A stretch of 64,000 nucleotides of DNA from Trichomonas vaginalis G3 (lineage: Eukaryota > Parabasalia > Trichomonadida > Trichomonadidae). The stretch spans positions 8,837,797-8,901,796 of the forward strand of contig NC_067204.1 in the NCBI RefSeq assembly GCF_026262505.1. The letters run 5' to 3'. Positions 51,207-62,520 of this stretch are shown here, in pieces. The number at the start of each line of letters is the position of its first letter. The stretch's first letter is position 1. A program made the position numbers and the translations under genes. The notes below the pieces were generated by a model that had not been told where the DNA came from, made no database searches, and saw only the letters and a program-made list of their open reading frames with translations.

Positions 51207-51670
51207 TCAGAATAGACACATATTCATCCTCAATTGACTCTTACTCATCTTCAATTGATTCTCACAAATAATCAATTGATCCTCACTACTGATCAATTGA
51301 TTCTCACAAATAATCAATTGATTCGCATTAATTATCAATAGATTCTCACTAAGAATCAATTGATTCTCAGTCACCCTAAATTGATTCTCACTACTTATTA
51401 ATTGATTCTTACTCATCCTTAATTGATTCTCGCTAAGAATCAAGTGATTCTCACTCTTCCTCAATTTCTTCTTAGTATTATTCAATTGATTCTCACTGAT
51501 GTTCAGTTGAATCTCACTAATAATCAAATGATTCTCACTCATCCTCAATTGATTGTCACTTATTCACAATTTATTCTTAAACAACCTTAATTAACTCCCA
51601 GTATTCTTCAATTGATTCTCACTAATTATAATTTGATTCTCAGTCATCCTCAATTTATTCTAACTCAATA
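51207..51670. repeat. 21-bp degenerate tandem array
   Basis: About 20 units of a TCAATTGATTCTCACTAATAA-like 21-mer. The minus strand is open over 51207-51548 with heptads like SENQLIL, a by-product of the 21-bp period; no promoter seen. Confidence 0.8.
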
Positions 51671-51768
51671 AGAATATGAATATGAAAATGGATTGGAATA
51701 GGTGATAATTAAAATATATTGATATGAATTTGTGAGAGTGTCTTTAATAAAGAAAAATTTGTCAAAGA

Positions 51769-51910
51769 ACAATAATGTCAAATTTGGTGGGAGCATATAG
51801 TAATGAAATATTTATTGATAAATATTAATGTCATAATAATTGAGAGCATGTAGTAATGAAAAATTAATTGATAAATAATAATATTAAATAGGGTGATTGC
51901 ATTGATCAAT
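51769..51910. repeat. AT-rich subterminal repeat, inverted partner of 24311-24440
   Basis: Contains GCATATAGTAATGAAA and ATTAATGTCATAAT twice, the reverse complement of the units at 24311-24440, including the order AATTTGACATTA then CACC then the GCATATAG block. Confidence 0.75.
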
Positions 51911-51949
51911 ACATATATATGAATGAATTTCGATGTCAAACCGTCAGTC

Positions 51950-54130
51950 ATATTGTTAGTCAAAACGTCAGTTATATTCTCATTCATACACTCACTCAAA
52001 CCATCAGTCATATTGTCAGTCAAACTCTCAGTCATATTGTCACTCAAACTGTCAGCCAATTGTCAGCTAAACTCTAAGTCATATTCTAACTAAAGCCGTC
52101 ACTCATATTGTCAGTCAAAACGTCAGTCATGTTGTCACTCAAACTATCAGTCTTATTCTCACTAAAACCATCAGTCATACACTCTCTTAAACTATGAGTC
52201 ATATTGTCACCCAAACTCTCAGTCATATTCTAAATAAAACCGTAAGTCATAGAGGCTGTCAAACCGTCAGTCATATTGTCACTCAAATTGTCAGTCATAT
52301 TGTCAGTCAAACCGTCAGTCTTACTCTCAATAAAAAGCTAATTCATAGTGTCTGTCAAACCACAGTCATATTGTCACTTAAACTGTCAGTAATATTCTAA
52401 TTAAAGCCGTCAGTCATATTGTCAGTCAAACTGTAAGTCATACACTCACTCAAATCAACAATCATATTGTCACTCAAACTGTCAGTCTTATTCTCACTAA
52501 AACCGTCAGTCATCTTGTCAGTCAAATCGTCAGTCATATTGTCACTCAAACCGTCAGTCATATTGTCACTCAAACCGTCAGTCAAACTGTCAGTCATTCA
52601 CTCACTCAAATCAACAGTCATATTGTCACTCAAACTGTCAGTCTTATTCTCACCCAAACCGACAGTCATATATTCACTCAAATTAGCAGTCATATTGTCA
52701 CCCAAACTGTCAGTCTTATTCTCACTAAAACCATCAGTCATACACTCTCTTAAACTATGAGTCATATTGTCACCCAAACTCTCAGTCATATTCTAAATAA
52801 AACCGTAAGTCATAGAGGCTGTCAAACCGTCAGTCATATTGTCACTCAAATTGTCAGTCATATTGTCAGTCAAACCGTCAGTCTTACTCTCAATAAAAAG
52901 CTAATTCATAGTGTCTGTCAAACCACAGTCATATTGTCACTTAAACTGTCAGTAATATTCTAATTAAAGCCGTCAGTCATATTGTCAGTCAAACTGTAAG
53001 TCATACACTCACTCAAATCAACAATCATATTGTCACTCAAACTGTCAGTCTTATTCTCACTAAAACCGTCAGTCATATTGTCAGTCAAATCGTCAGTCAT
53101 ATTGTCACTCAAACCGTCAGTCATATTGTCACTCAAACCGTCAGTCAAACTGTCAGTCATTCACTCACTCAAATCAACAGTCATATTGTCACTCAAACTG
53201 TCAGTCTTATTCTCACCCAAACCGACAGTCATATATTCACTCAAATTAGCAGTCATATTGTCACCCAAACTGTCAGTCTTATTCTCACTAAAACCATCAG
53301 TCATACACTCTCTTAAACTATGAGTCATATTGTCACCCAAACTCTCAATCATACACTCATTCAAATCAACAGTCATATTGTCACCCAAACTGTCAGTCTT
53401 ATTCTCACTAAAACCATCAGTCATACACTCTCTTAAACTATGAGTCATATTGTCACCCAAACTCTCAATCATACACTCATTCAAATCAACAGTCATATTG
53501 TCACCTAAACTGTCAGTCTTATTCTCACTAAAACCATCAGTCATACACTCTCTTAAACTATGAGTCATATTGTCACCCAAACTCTCAGTCATATTCTAAA
53601 TAAAACCGTAAGTCATAGAGGCTGTCAAACCGTCAGTCATATTCTAACTAAAAAGCTAATTCATAGTGTGTGTCAAACCGTCAGTCATATTGTCAGTCAA
53701 ACTATCAGTCTTATTCTCACTAAAACCATCAGTCATACACTCTCTTAAACTATGAGTCATATTGTCACCCAAACTCTCAATCATACACTCACTCAAATCA
53801 ACAGTCATATTGTCAGTCAAACCGTCAGTTATATTGTCACTCAAACTGTCAGTCTTATTCTAACTAAAACGTAAGTCAAAGTGTCTGTCAAACCGTCAGT
53901 CATATTCTCAGTCTACTGTAGTTCATACTATCACCCAAACTGTTGTTCATACTGTCACTCAAACTCTAAGTCATATTGTCAGTCAAACTGTGAGTCATAT
54001 TCTCTCTCAAACCTTGAGTTATACTGACAACCAAACCCTCATTCAAAATGTCACTCAAACTGTCAGTTATATTTCCTAGACACATTCAAACTTTCAGGCA
54101 TATTGTCAGCCAGATACTCAGTTATAGAGT
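51950..54130. repeat. 2.2-kb satellite-like tandem array with higher-order repeats
   Basis: Degenerate units of about 24 bp, roughly GTCATATTGTCACTCAAAC plus a few bases. Two higher-order levels: a block of about 560 bp repeated with a 563-bp offset (about 52150-52710 and 52713-53273), and three copies of a 120-bp block starting at 53281, 53401 and 53521. Both strands are open over long stretches because the unit lacks stops; no gene is supported. Confidence 0.9.
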
Positions 54131-54263
54131 CACTTTTTTGTCATTAATGAATTCAGTTATAGATTCAAACATACATTCGGTCCAATATTGGATCATGCAG
54201 TTAATTCTACATTTTTTTAATTTGTAAGTCATTATTTATGAAAATATTTAAAATAGTGTAATT

Positions 54264-54403
54264 GCACAATGATGTGCAGTATTATCTTTAATATTAATAT
54301 TGTAATATGATATTAGATTTTATCATATGAGATATTAATATTGATTTATGGATCACTGCACAATGATGTGCAGTATTATCTTTAATATTAATATTGTAAT
54401 ATG
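54264..54403. repeat. Direct repeat pair of about 46 bp
   Basis: GCACAATGATGTGCAGTATT plus ATCTTTAATATTAATATTGT occurs at about 54264 and again at about 54357, 93 bp apart. TGCACAATGATGTGCA is itself palindromic around its centre. Confidence 0.8.
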
Positions 54404-54709
54404 CAATGTTATATTCTAATTTGAATGTTCCTTTTTAACCTCATGATTTCTTCTCACTGATCTGCCTTTTTATGCAGCATTTTGTATTTAATCTCTCTTA
54501 TCCTTTAGATTCTCTATGCTTTCCATCTTTCTAAACCAGATTCCATTGTTAATTCTTAAATTAACACAAATCTTAAATTTCATATTAGTCATTGATCTGA
54601 AGTTATTGAAACATCTGACGTCTTTAGATTATCTTATCTAATATTAAAATGATTGATCTATTTACATTTTTAAAATAGTCCTAAAAAGTCTCAATATTTA
54701 TAAAAGTGA

Positions 54710-54920
54710 CTCATACTTTAATGTTTTACTCGTTGAATAAAGAATGCTTGATTTTGAAATCGAATGTTTTTGCTTAAATAGTTCCAGATTCTTGAACTAG
54801 GGACGGAATTAGAGGACACGTCTTTGCTGGTTAGTCGCGTGCTTGATGACAATATGCTACAATTATAATAAACGTACAAAAGGGACGAAAATTGAGAGCT
54901 TGTAACTTTCAACCTTTGTC
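54710..54920. repeat. Right outer arm of a diverged inverted repeat
   Basis: Reverse-complement relative of 23300-23515; includes TTAGAGGACACGTCTTTGCT, CGTGCTTGATGACAATATGC, AAACGTACA and CGAAAATTGAGAGCTTG. Confidence 0.55.
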
Positions 54921-55534
54921 AGTCAATCAAAAAATCCGATATTTTAGTCTCCTCACGCACTTTGTTGCGATCGTGTATGCATGTACTATGAATTATTGAC
55001 TGAATATTCTCATAACCACCGTATTCACACAAAAAAGTGATTAACATGTGAATTAAAACTTCTAATGAATAGTTCAGATACGCAAACATTACACCATAAT
55101 ACATTGAAATCTAAAATATAATAGAATTGCGCTCATTTTTCATCAAGAAATGATTTTTTAAAAATTTAGTTTTCAGTACAGGTTTTTCACTTCTTTGATT
55201 GGACTATTCTTGATTCCCATATCATATAGTCAACAAATGTAATACGTACATTTTCAGAGACTAATAGAAATATTTGCATCAGAAATTCGGATTAGCGGAT
55301 TAAAAGTGTAAATATTATACCTCAATAATCTTAATATAGACATGCATGTGATTACTTGCAAACATAAATCTGGAGAATATTGTGAATATTTTCGGAAAAT
55401 TATTTAATTATACATCCTAAAAGCGAGAACACGAAAAACATGTAGACATTCACTCAGTTAATATCGCAACTATATCAAAATGATGAAAAAATAGTTCATG
55501 CCAGATTTCACAAAAATAACAAACAAAAATTTTA
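54921..55534. other. Intergenic, 3' flank of the protease gene
   Basis: No gene supported. Possible weak continuation of the inverted arm to about 55060. Confidence 0.45.
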
Positions 55535-58500
55535 TTATAATGATTGAATTTCAACATTCTGCATATCTCTATTTTGATATGCAGCTTGTTCCGCATAAAA
55601 AGGATTCTTATCAACGATCAAAGTTTGATCATCTGTTTCTAGAGCTCTTCCACTAGTTTTTATAGGTACAACAAGGCCATATTTTCTTCCCTTCTGAGAT
55701 CTATTTGGTGGTGGCTTCTTTAGACATCTCATTATGACAATAATCAGCATGATTACGCAAACAACGTCTGCCATTAACTCAAATGGCGAAATTCTACCTA
55801 TATTGACGATACTAAATGTAGGGGAAGGCGTTTTCGGAGTTTCTACAGTAGGGGTTTGTAAAATTCCGAAATCAATTTTAGTTTCAATTGGTTTGCTTGT
55901 AACAGCATATAAAGCGAAGTACAATTCGCGTCTTGATGAGAAGAAATTCAGTAATTCACCTTCAGTATAATTACAAGTTACACCTGAATCGGCAATTCTT
56001 CTAAATTTCTTCTTGGAAACGCAATAATGAATAGATGCGTTAAGATTTGTAGCATTTATATAAATGTAACTCTTGGCCATTGGATTAGTTTTGAAGAATT
56101 TTATCTCTTTGGGCTGAAATGTCAGATTGACAGTTCCGTTAACATCAGTAACGTTGTATTCACAGATATATCCGGTTGTATGACTATTGCAGTTGCAATT
56201 TCCTTTGCTTCCATCTGTGCAATCGAAGTAATTATCTTGAGAAAGAAAAATTGAGTTGGAAATCGGGTTCTTTTCGAAATCGGTGTTGTTGAATCCGCCT
56301 TTTATGACGAGGGAGTACTGAACAGAATGGTTAAATGGGTACTTACTCGATCGAATTAATAATGAATAATTTCCAACTGGAGCGTCTTCAATAATTATCC
56401 TCTCTGAGGTCGTAAATGCATCAGGGCCTGTTGGATTCTGGTTTCCAAAATATGTTCTATTGAGAGGATCAACTAATATCAAATCTAAGTCTACAACTAA
56501 AGGTTTTCGTAAGGAAGAGTCAATAACGGCATCTAAATAACTCATAACGATGATAAGTGGCTGCCCAGGATATTGTATTTCTATATTCATATAATGTTGT
56601 GATTTGGAATCAATTAAATAGTGATCGAATACTCGGAAACCTTCTTTTTTCTTTGTCTGATCAAGATTTTCTACATCGATACCGAGAATTTCTTTTATAT
56701 TTGGAATTCCGAATCCTCCTTCTAATGTTGGGCCACCAAGGCTTGTTCCGATTGGCGTTGCCGATGCAATTAAAACTGCTTTGACCAAACTCGCTGTAGG
56801 ATCAAAGCCTTCGATTAATTCTTTTCCTCTGAAAGGATACCAACCATCTGAAAAGTATTGTCTGATAATAGCTGCAGCTCCAGCAATAGAGGCAGCTGCT
56901 GGACTTGTTCCGCTCTTCTTAATTAAAGAGGAAGCGTTGCATTTCCTAATAGTTTTATCAAAAGGATCTCCAGCTGCTGCGCTGATAACACCTTCACCGG
57001 GCGCAAGCAATTCTGGTTTGAATATTCCAGTTACGGTTGGTCCATTTGAATTGGAAGATAAAGGTTTGATATTTTTCTTTGAAGGAATGACATTGATACG
57101 GAGAGAAACTCTTTTCATGCTAAGAATATCATTTTCTTCGTTCATTGAATATCCAAAAACAGGAACAGGAATGTTTTTGCAAAATAATTTTTGATCGACT
57201 GGGATCAAATACGCAGTTGCATTACGAGTAAAGCTTTCACATGTTATTGGTTCTTTTAGTATAATAATTTTGCTCTCATTACTCTTTATTTTTTGTAAAT
57301 TTGGGTTATCCTGCATAAATAAGGGGGAGTTAACTATTTTCACAGGGGGTGATTCTAAAAGCAATTTCCAAGGGTCAGCGCTCCATTGATAAAATTTTAA
57401 TGTAATATCCAATGACCTTGAAACAAATGTATAAACACGCTTCAAATATTGCTCAATTTGAGCAGTTGATGGCATAGTAGTTGCTCCAACGGACAAAATG
57501 TTCTTAGCATCCGAGGGAGATGATAAACAATTATAGCAATTGCTGTTTCCAACAGAAAAAATGGTCAAAAAATCTGGATTATTATAAGCCATCAAATCAT
57601 AAGCTTCAGTTACAAGAGATTGGTAATCTGTCATACCCCATGAGTTAGCTCCAATGTAACTGTGCAATTTCTTGGCGTTTTGATAGACTTTGTTCATATC
57701 ATATCCATCAAATGAAATATTTCCGTCTTTATCGCTTAATCCGACAACGTAAAGCTTCGAGCCTGGAGCAAGGCCACTAAAAGAATCAATTGAGCAGTCT
57801 GGACTGTTAGAACTCCCAGCAATTGTTGCTGCCATGTGAGTTCCATGTCCGCGCTTGAAATCTGTTAAATTATGCAATGAATCAAAGCGAACAATCTTCC
57901 TATGCCTTAGAATTGACGTATTTATCGGAACTGAGATATTTGGATCATAAAAAAACGGATGATAAATATCAACTCCGGAATCTGTAATAGTTATAACTTG
58001 TCCTGATCCATCAAGGCCCATCATATTTAGTGCTTTATTAGGAACTGATGTTGATGTTTGGCTTACGCCGCTTAATAACAAATCAGAAGTATATTTGTTG
58101 TGAAAGTGCGGTTTACTTAAGATTTCGGATGATATTATATGAGTTGTATTCAATATTTGCGGATTTTTCGACTGTTTATAGATATAAAACTGATTTGATA
58201 AATTTATAATATTATAGCCATCTTTTTTAAAATCTGGAGTAGTTTTGAGAATATAGTCTGTATTGGATATCATATCAATAGGAGAAATCGACTTTAAAGG
58301 ATATAACGCTGCTAATTTTGCTCCCATTAGGAAAGATGCTTGTGTTTTTGTAAGTTTCATCTTATAAAGACCTTGCTCTATCATATATCGTGTAGAAAAA
58401 TCAATTTTGTACTGCTGGCGGAAAATTTCCGCTTTATCTTCTGGAATCATTACGAGTAATTGCACAAGAAATAGTGTTGCAGGAGCTATGAATTGATCAA

Positions 58501-58555
58501 TTCTCAGGAACCGAGCCATATTTCCAAAAATAAGGTCGAATCCAGGAAATATCAT
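55535..58555 (-). CDS. Membrane-anchored subtilisin-like serine protease (S8)
   Basis: 1,006 residues, intact. Catalytic Asp in ITDSGVDIYHP (about 190), His in GHGTHMAATIAG (about 237), Ser in SGTSPAAASIAGAA (about 551); oxyanion Asn region in FSVGNSNCYNC. A long insert lies between His and Ser, followed by a jelly-roll P-like domain with a small Cys-rich EGF-like patch (GNCNCNSHTTGYICEY, about 780). A C-terminal transmembrane helix (VVCVIMLIIVIM, about 932) and a cytoplasmic tail with NPFYAEQAAY follow. The first about 150 residues look like signal/propeptide. Likely surface protease of the parasite, a type expanded in trichomonads. Activity is inferred from motifs. Confidence 0.93.
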   Translation of the reverse strand: MIFPGFDLIFGNMARFLRIDQFIAPATLFLVQLLVMIPEDKAEIFRQQYKIDFSTRYMIEQGLYKMKLTKTQASFLMGAKLAALYPLKSISPIDMISNTDYILKTTPDFKKDGYNIINLSNQFYIYKQSKNPQILNTTHIISSEILSKPHFHNKYTSDLLLSGVSQTSTSVPNKALNMMGLDGSGQVITITDSGVDIYHPFFYDPNISVPINTSILRHRKIVRFDSLHNLTDFKRGHGTHMAATIAGSSNSPDCSIDSFSGLAPGSKLYVVGLSDKDGNISFDGYDMNKVYQNAKKLHSYIGANSWGMTDYQSLVTEAYDLMAYNNPDFLTIFSVGNSNCYNCLSSPSDAKNILSVGATTMPSTAQIEQYLKRVYTFVSRSLDITLKFYQWSADPWKLLLESPPVKIVNSPLFMQDNPNLQKIKSNESKIIILKEPITCESFTRNATAYLIPVDQKLFCKNIPVPVFGYSMNEENDILSMKRVSLRINVIPSKKNIKPLSSNSNGPTVTGIFKPELLAPGEGVISAAAGDPFDKTIRKCNASSLIKKSGTSPAAASIAGAAAIIRQYFSDGWYPFRGKELIEGFDPTASLVKAVLIASATPIGTSLGGPTLEGGFGIPNIKEILGIDVENLDQTKKKEGFRVFDHYLIDSKSQHYMNIEIQYPGQPLIIVMSYLDAVIDSSLRKPLVVDLDLILVDPLNRTYFGNQNPTGPDAFTTSERIIIEDAPVGNYSLLIRSSKYPFNHSVQYSLVIKGGFNNTDFEKNPISNSIFLSQDNYFDCTDGSKGNCNCNSHTTGYICEYNVTDVNGTVNLTFQPKEIKFFKTNPMAKSYIYINATNLNASIHYCVSKKKFRRIADSGVTCNYTEGELLNFFSSRRELYFALYAVTSKPIETKIDFGILQTPTVETPKTPSPTFSIVNIGRISPFELMADVVCVIMLIIVIMRCLKKPPPNRSQKGRKYGLVVPIKTSGRALETDDQTLIVDKNPFYAEQAAYQNRDMQNVEIQSL

Positions 58556-59382
58556 TGTTTTATTGAAATCTATAAAAAAAAATATTTTTGATTTTTATCT
58601 AATAGAAAATAAATGCAGTTTATTGCATCTTTCTCATATTAAAAGTTATTCAAAGTATACCCATTTACAAACATTACTTTTACATATGCTACAACATAAG
58701 TTATGTCTGCTGTAATCTCACTATTCATCAGTTTTATTGCAAAAAGTTTAAGTTCAATAAGCGTAAAATCTAAATGTTTCGCCAGATTGAAATCAATATT
58801 AAACCATTCTAAATTTCAAACATTTTCTACGCTTTGCAACGTTTTTAATACTTTTTCTAAATGAGTTCCGTATCGAATGTAATTTGGGCCGGGGACAATA
58901 AAAGTTCTTGGAACGAAAACATTTTTAGGGCGAGGAACTGTATAAAAAAATTGTGAGTATAATAGAATTGTTATTTGGTCGAATTCGAAATTATCGAAAT
59001 AAAGTCATAAAATATGATGTCAATGAGTTATAGAATGATAATTCGAAAAGTATGCTTGCCTGTTTCCTTTAGAGATCAATAGTTTCTGTGCATAATCACT
59101 CAAGAAAGGAAAAAAATAAAAGAATATAACGCCTAAAAGTAAAGCAAGTAATGCGACAAAATACATTAATATAGACAGATGTAGATTAGTTGAGGTTGTC
59201 ACCTAAATCTGTATTGAATTTCAAATTTTTACGTTATGATTAGCAAGAGATGTAGCATAAGTAATAGTATAAATCAAAAGAGAAATTGTAGAAAAAAAAA
59301 AAAAGGTATTGGGGCTTCCAGGGCTGCGCCCCTCTAGCCCCTGAAGATGTTTAGTATAATGAAGTTTTTATTCGGAAAATTG
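58556..59382. other. Intergenic with GC-rich hairpin near 59310-59345
   Basis: AT-rich; a weak 60-codon frame (59020-59202, minus) with a hydrophobic segment lacks an ATG at its start. At 59310-59345 GGGGCTTCCAGGGCTGCGCC then CCTCTAGCCCC forms GC-rich dyads reminiscent of the Polinton 2 palindromes, directly before the next gene, and may mark an element edge. Confidence 0.4.
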
Positions 59383-60351
59383 TTAGTCTTGTGGTTCATC
59401 TTCTTGAGTAGAGTCTTCTTCTTCAACATCAAAGTCATCTGGTGTATCGAATTGAATGTATGAAAGCCAAATGTTGTATGTGTTTTCCAATTGGCTTTCA
59501 AACTTGAGATACATTCCATGCATGAGTGTTATTTCAGTTTCAACGTAGAGTTGCTGATGTGGCTTGAAGACATGCATGAGAATTGGTCCTCCAAATTCGT
59601 CCTTGAAAAACTTGCAGTAGCAAACATAAACTGAGATAGAGTCTCCTTCTTCAATGTCTTCTGCTTGGTTAACGAAATGAATAGCAATTTTGCGTACTTG
59701 AATTGTGTTGTTGTCTGAGTAAAATAATGGTTTGAACTTGGGGTTGAGTGAGCTAAGACATTGCCATTTTGCTGTTTCTTGTCCGTACTCACGTTCTTCT
59801 TCGTCATCCTGATATCCGTAACTCTTTAATTTGAATTCGACACAAAACTGTTCGACTTTTTTTGCAGCTTTGGGTGGAAGACTTTCAATAAGCTGACATA
59901 TAGTTCTGTCAAACACTATCTTTGTTATTGTTGGAAAATAGTTGACAATTGGGTCGCCTAATTCGAATGGGTCAGGTGTTTCTTTTTGTAGTTTGGTAAA
60001 GTCTGCAAGAACTTTGTTGAGTTGTTCACAATATTCTTTGTTAAAAGTTGCAGCAACTCTTTCTTCTGGCTTTGAATTGAAGTATTCTTCAGACAATCTG
60101 AGTAGTATTTTGCGTAGTTCAGCGTTGCTGTGGTTCTTTGTAATACGGAGCTCGTTTGGTATTGTTTTTGGTAGTGAAAGTGGCTTTGGATTGAGCGAAT
60201 TGCAGGACAAATTTGAATTTGAATTGTCTGTTCTGCTTGGAGAATGTGTAGATGCTGCAGTTTGATATTGAGGCTCTAAACCTGTGGGCGCTGAAAGTCT
60301 GCAAGCAATTTCTTCAGGTGAATTTGGAGCGAACACGCTAGCGAATGCCAT
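59383..60351 (-). CDS. Unknown protein of the third element-like unit
   Basis: 322 residues, intact. Ser/Pro/Asn-rich N-terminal 75 residues, helical middle (SNAELRKILLRLSEEYFNSK), beta-rich C-terminal domain (ISVYVCYCKFF, ILMHVFKPHQQLYVETEITL) and a very acidic end (DFDVEEEDSTQEDEPQD). Not recognised. Divergently arranged from the coiled-coil gene at 60823 across a 470-bp spacer. Confidence 0.65.
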   Translation of the reverse strand: MAFASVFAPNSPEEIACRLSAPTGLEPQYQTAASTHSPSRTDNSNSNLSCNSLNPKPLSLPKTIPNELRITKNHSNAELRKILLRLSEEYFNSKPEERVAATFNKEYCEQLNKVLADFTKLQKETPDPFELGDPIVNYFPTITKIVFDRTICQLIESLPPKAAKKVEQFCVEFKLKSYGYQDDEEEREYGQETAKWQCLSSLNPKFKPLFYSDNNTIQVRKIAIHFVNQAEDIEEGDSISVYVCYCKFFKDEFGGPILMHVFKPHQQLYVETEITLMHGMYLKFESQLENTYNIWLSYIQFDTPDDFDVEEEDSTQEDEPQD

Positions 60352-60822
60352 TAGACAAAAATAAACTGTTTTTTCGGACTACTCATAGAAAAGTTTAAAA
60401 TAAACCGTTTTCGTCAACGGTAACCCCCTCTATTTTTTTATTTTATTTAATAGTTACCGTTGGCAAACCGTTCCATCTCAAATATTGAATGAACTATAAA
60501 CGTTTTTTGTTTTCTATATATACTTTTTTGTCCAACGGTAAAACTTTTGACAGGATGGACTTTACACGAACTTTACACTTGTCAAAATATTTTTAACATA
60601 CAATAGTGTAACTTTGTCCGGACAAGTAAGGGTCTATCGTCGCTACAGGAAAAGTTACGGGCGTTCCAAGGAAGTATACTTTGAGAAGACTTTCCCCCTT
60701 ATAGAATGAGATAGGACGGTTATTTTACAAAACTGACAACACTTTGACCGAGTAGTTTTTTGTGCTGAACAAAAAGTGTCATATAAACATCTGTCGAAAA
60801 CCGCTTTTTAACTTCACTTAAA
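60352..60822. promoter_or_regulatory. Divergent intergenic regulatory region
   Basis: 471 bp between divergent ATGs. CCGTTTTCGTCAACGGTAAC near 60403 and GTTACCGTTGGCAAACGG (about 60452) are inverted relatives, repeated again as TCCAACGGTAAAA at 60532; ACGGTTA also occurs at 60716. The MYB-like AACGG/CCGTT motif occurs at least four times. AACTTTACAC occurs twice (about 60558-60580). Candidate control sites. Confidence 0.4.
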
Positions 60823-62495
60823 ATGCCACGTAAGCTACGTAAGAATATACGTAAGAGGAAGAGAGCATTGAAACATCCAATAGTAAAACTGACACCACAA
60901 CAACAGTTGCAACAACAAATGCTGAATGACCCCACTATGTTGCAACAAATGTCAAGCAATCCTATGCTTTTAAACCGAGTCATTGGTGCACAGAGTGGAG
61001 GTTTAAGAGCGGCACTTTTAGCGAAAATGGCAGGCTATGGTGGAGCTGCAGACGGAACAGCTTATAACCCTCAAAGTCAAATGAATTTGAGTTCACTCAA
61101 AAATCAAATAACAGATGTCAAAAAGTCAAACATAGACATACAGAAGCAAATAAGTGAAAACGAAAAGAAACTAGAATATGACAGACACAAAGAAACTCAA
61201 TGAGTTAAACGTAGAAAAAAGAAGAAAGAAGAAACAACTGAAAGAACTAAGTACAGAGGAATATGCGAAAAAAGTGTCAGAAAAAGCAGCAGAAGTAGCA
61301 AAAATGGAACAAGATGTCATAAATTTGAAAAACCATACTACTCAATATAAAATACTGAAAGATGAAGAGATAAAACAAAAAGCCCTGAAGACATATATGG
61401 ATAGCGATGAGTATAAAAAAGAAGTTGAAGCAAATGTAAAGGCAGAAAAACTTTTACAGTTGCAAAACCAAACCGTACAGTATGAAACTTAGCACAAGAA
61501 AGTAAAAATAACGACGCAGCCATGCAAAAGGCAATGAAAAGCGCAGAATATATAAAAGCTAACAATGACTGGTTAGATGCCCAAGCCAACGCTAAAGCAG
61601 CCCAACTCATAGGGTCAATAAGGACAAAAATACAAGCGGATGAAGACAGTTCAAATGAAGCTTTAACGAATGCTGACTTTAAGAACGCCTTCGAAGCTCT
61701 TCATAGTAAGGTGAAACAAGTGAACGACTTCTCATCTGGAAAGAAACTGAAGTCTGAAGGTTTCGACAAAGAGTTAAAAGAAGTAGCACAAAATATGACG
61801 AAAATAACAGATGCAGCAACGAGACAGGCAGTTCAAAGTGCCTATGACGCCGTTAGAGCAACTGTTGTGGAAAGTCAAGAAAAAAGAGTTACAACAGACC
61901 AAAACAGACCTAGTAAATGCTTTCTTAAAAACGAAAAGTCAGGTAGGACATTATGCTGCAGATGGAACATATGTGCCAGCTGGTGGAACTTATATACCAC
62001 CAAACCCTCCAAGAGAAGCACCTGCACCAGGACTACCTAAAACATTTACATCGTCACATGGACACAGACACAGGCATGCACCACAACAACAACCAAAACC
62101 AACAGTTCAAAATCCAGCACCACAACCAACAGTTCAAAACACTGCACCACAACCAACAGTTCAAAACCCTGCACAACAACCACCTCCACAACCAGAGCAA
62201 GGACATAAAAGAAGTAGAGAACAAGGAAACCAAGAATTCTTAAAAATGCTTAAAGAAGACTATGGTTACCCAGATACTATTGACTTTAGTGACAGATATA
62301 AAGAAGCTATTCGAAAGTTCAAGGATGGAAATACTGACCCGAACCTATTTAGCTTTATGGCTCTGCACCAAAGGGATATAATCTCAAACCTGGAAAATAC
62401 AAGCTCGCTAAGGGATATGATTTAATAGCATATCATCCAAATGACATGAACGAATTTACTCCGAGATATTTGATGTCAGAGCTAAATGACAATTA
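60823..62495 (+). CDS. Large coiled-coil protein with basic N-terminus, frameshifted
   Basis: Successive frames 60823-61203, 61178-61492, 61522-62040, 61811-62425 and a last one to 62495 fit as one gene of about 550 residues with shifts near 61185, 61490, 61883 (A6) and 62370. Layout: Arg/Lys-rich start (MPRKLRKNIRKRKRALKHP), Gln/Met-rich, long coiled coil, a glycine patch (YAADGTYVPAGGTYIPPNP), three repeats of P-A-P-Q-P-T-V-Q-N, then a C-terminal domain ending YHPNDMNEFTPRYL. No family recognised; may be a structural or nucleic-acid-binding protein of a virus-like element. Confidence 0.5.
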
Positions 62496-62520
62496 ACTTG
62501 ATGAACCGTAAAAAATAAAA

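Noticed and set aside
52194-53844. Several 60-140-codon frames on both strands
   Set aside because: They follow from a stop-free 24-bp unit, repeat exactly with the 563-bp duplication, and have no promoter motif.
51950-54130. CRISPR-like array
   Set aside because: Units are directly tandem and degenerate, without unique spacers, and carry higher-order duplications; typical satellite DNA.
59020-59202. 60-codon membrane peptide
   Set aside because: No ATG at the frame start and no promoter motif; hydrophobicity is expected from T-rich DNA. Left as a note only.
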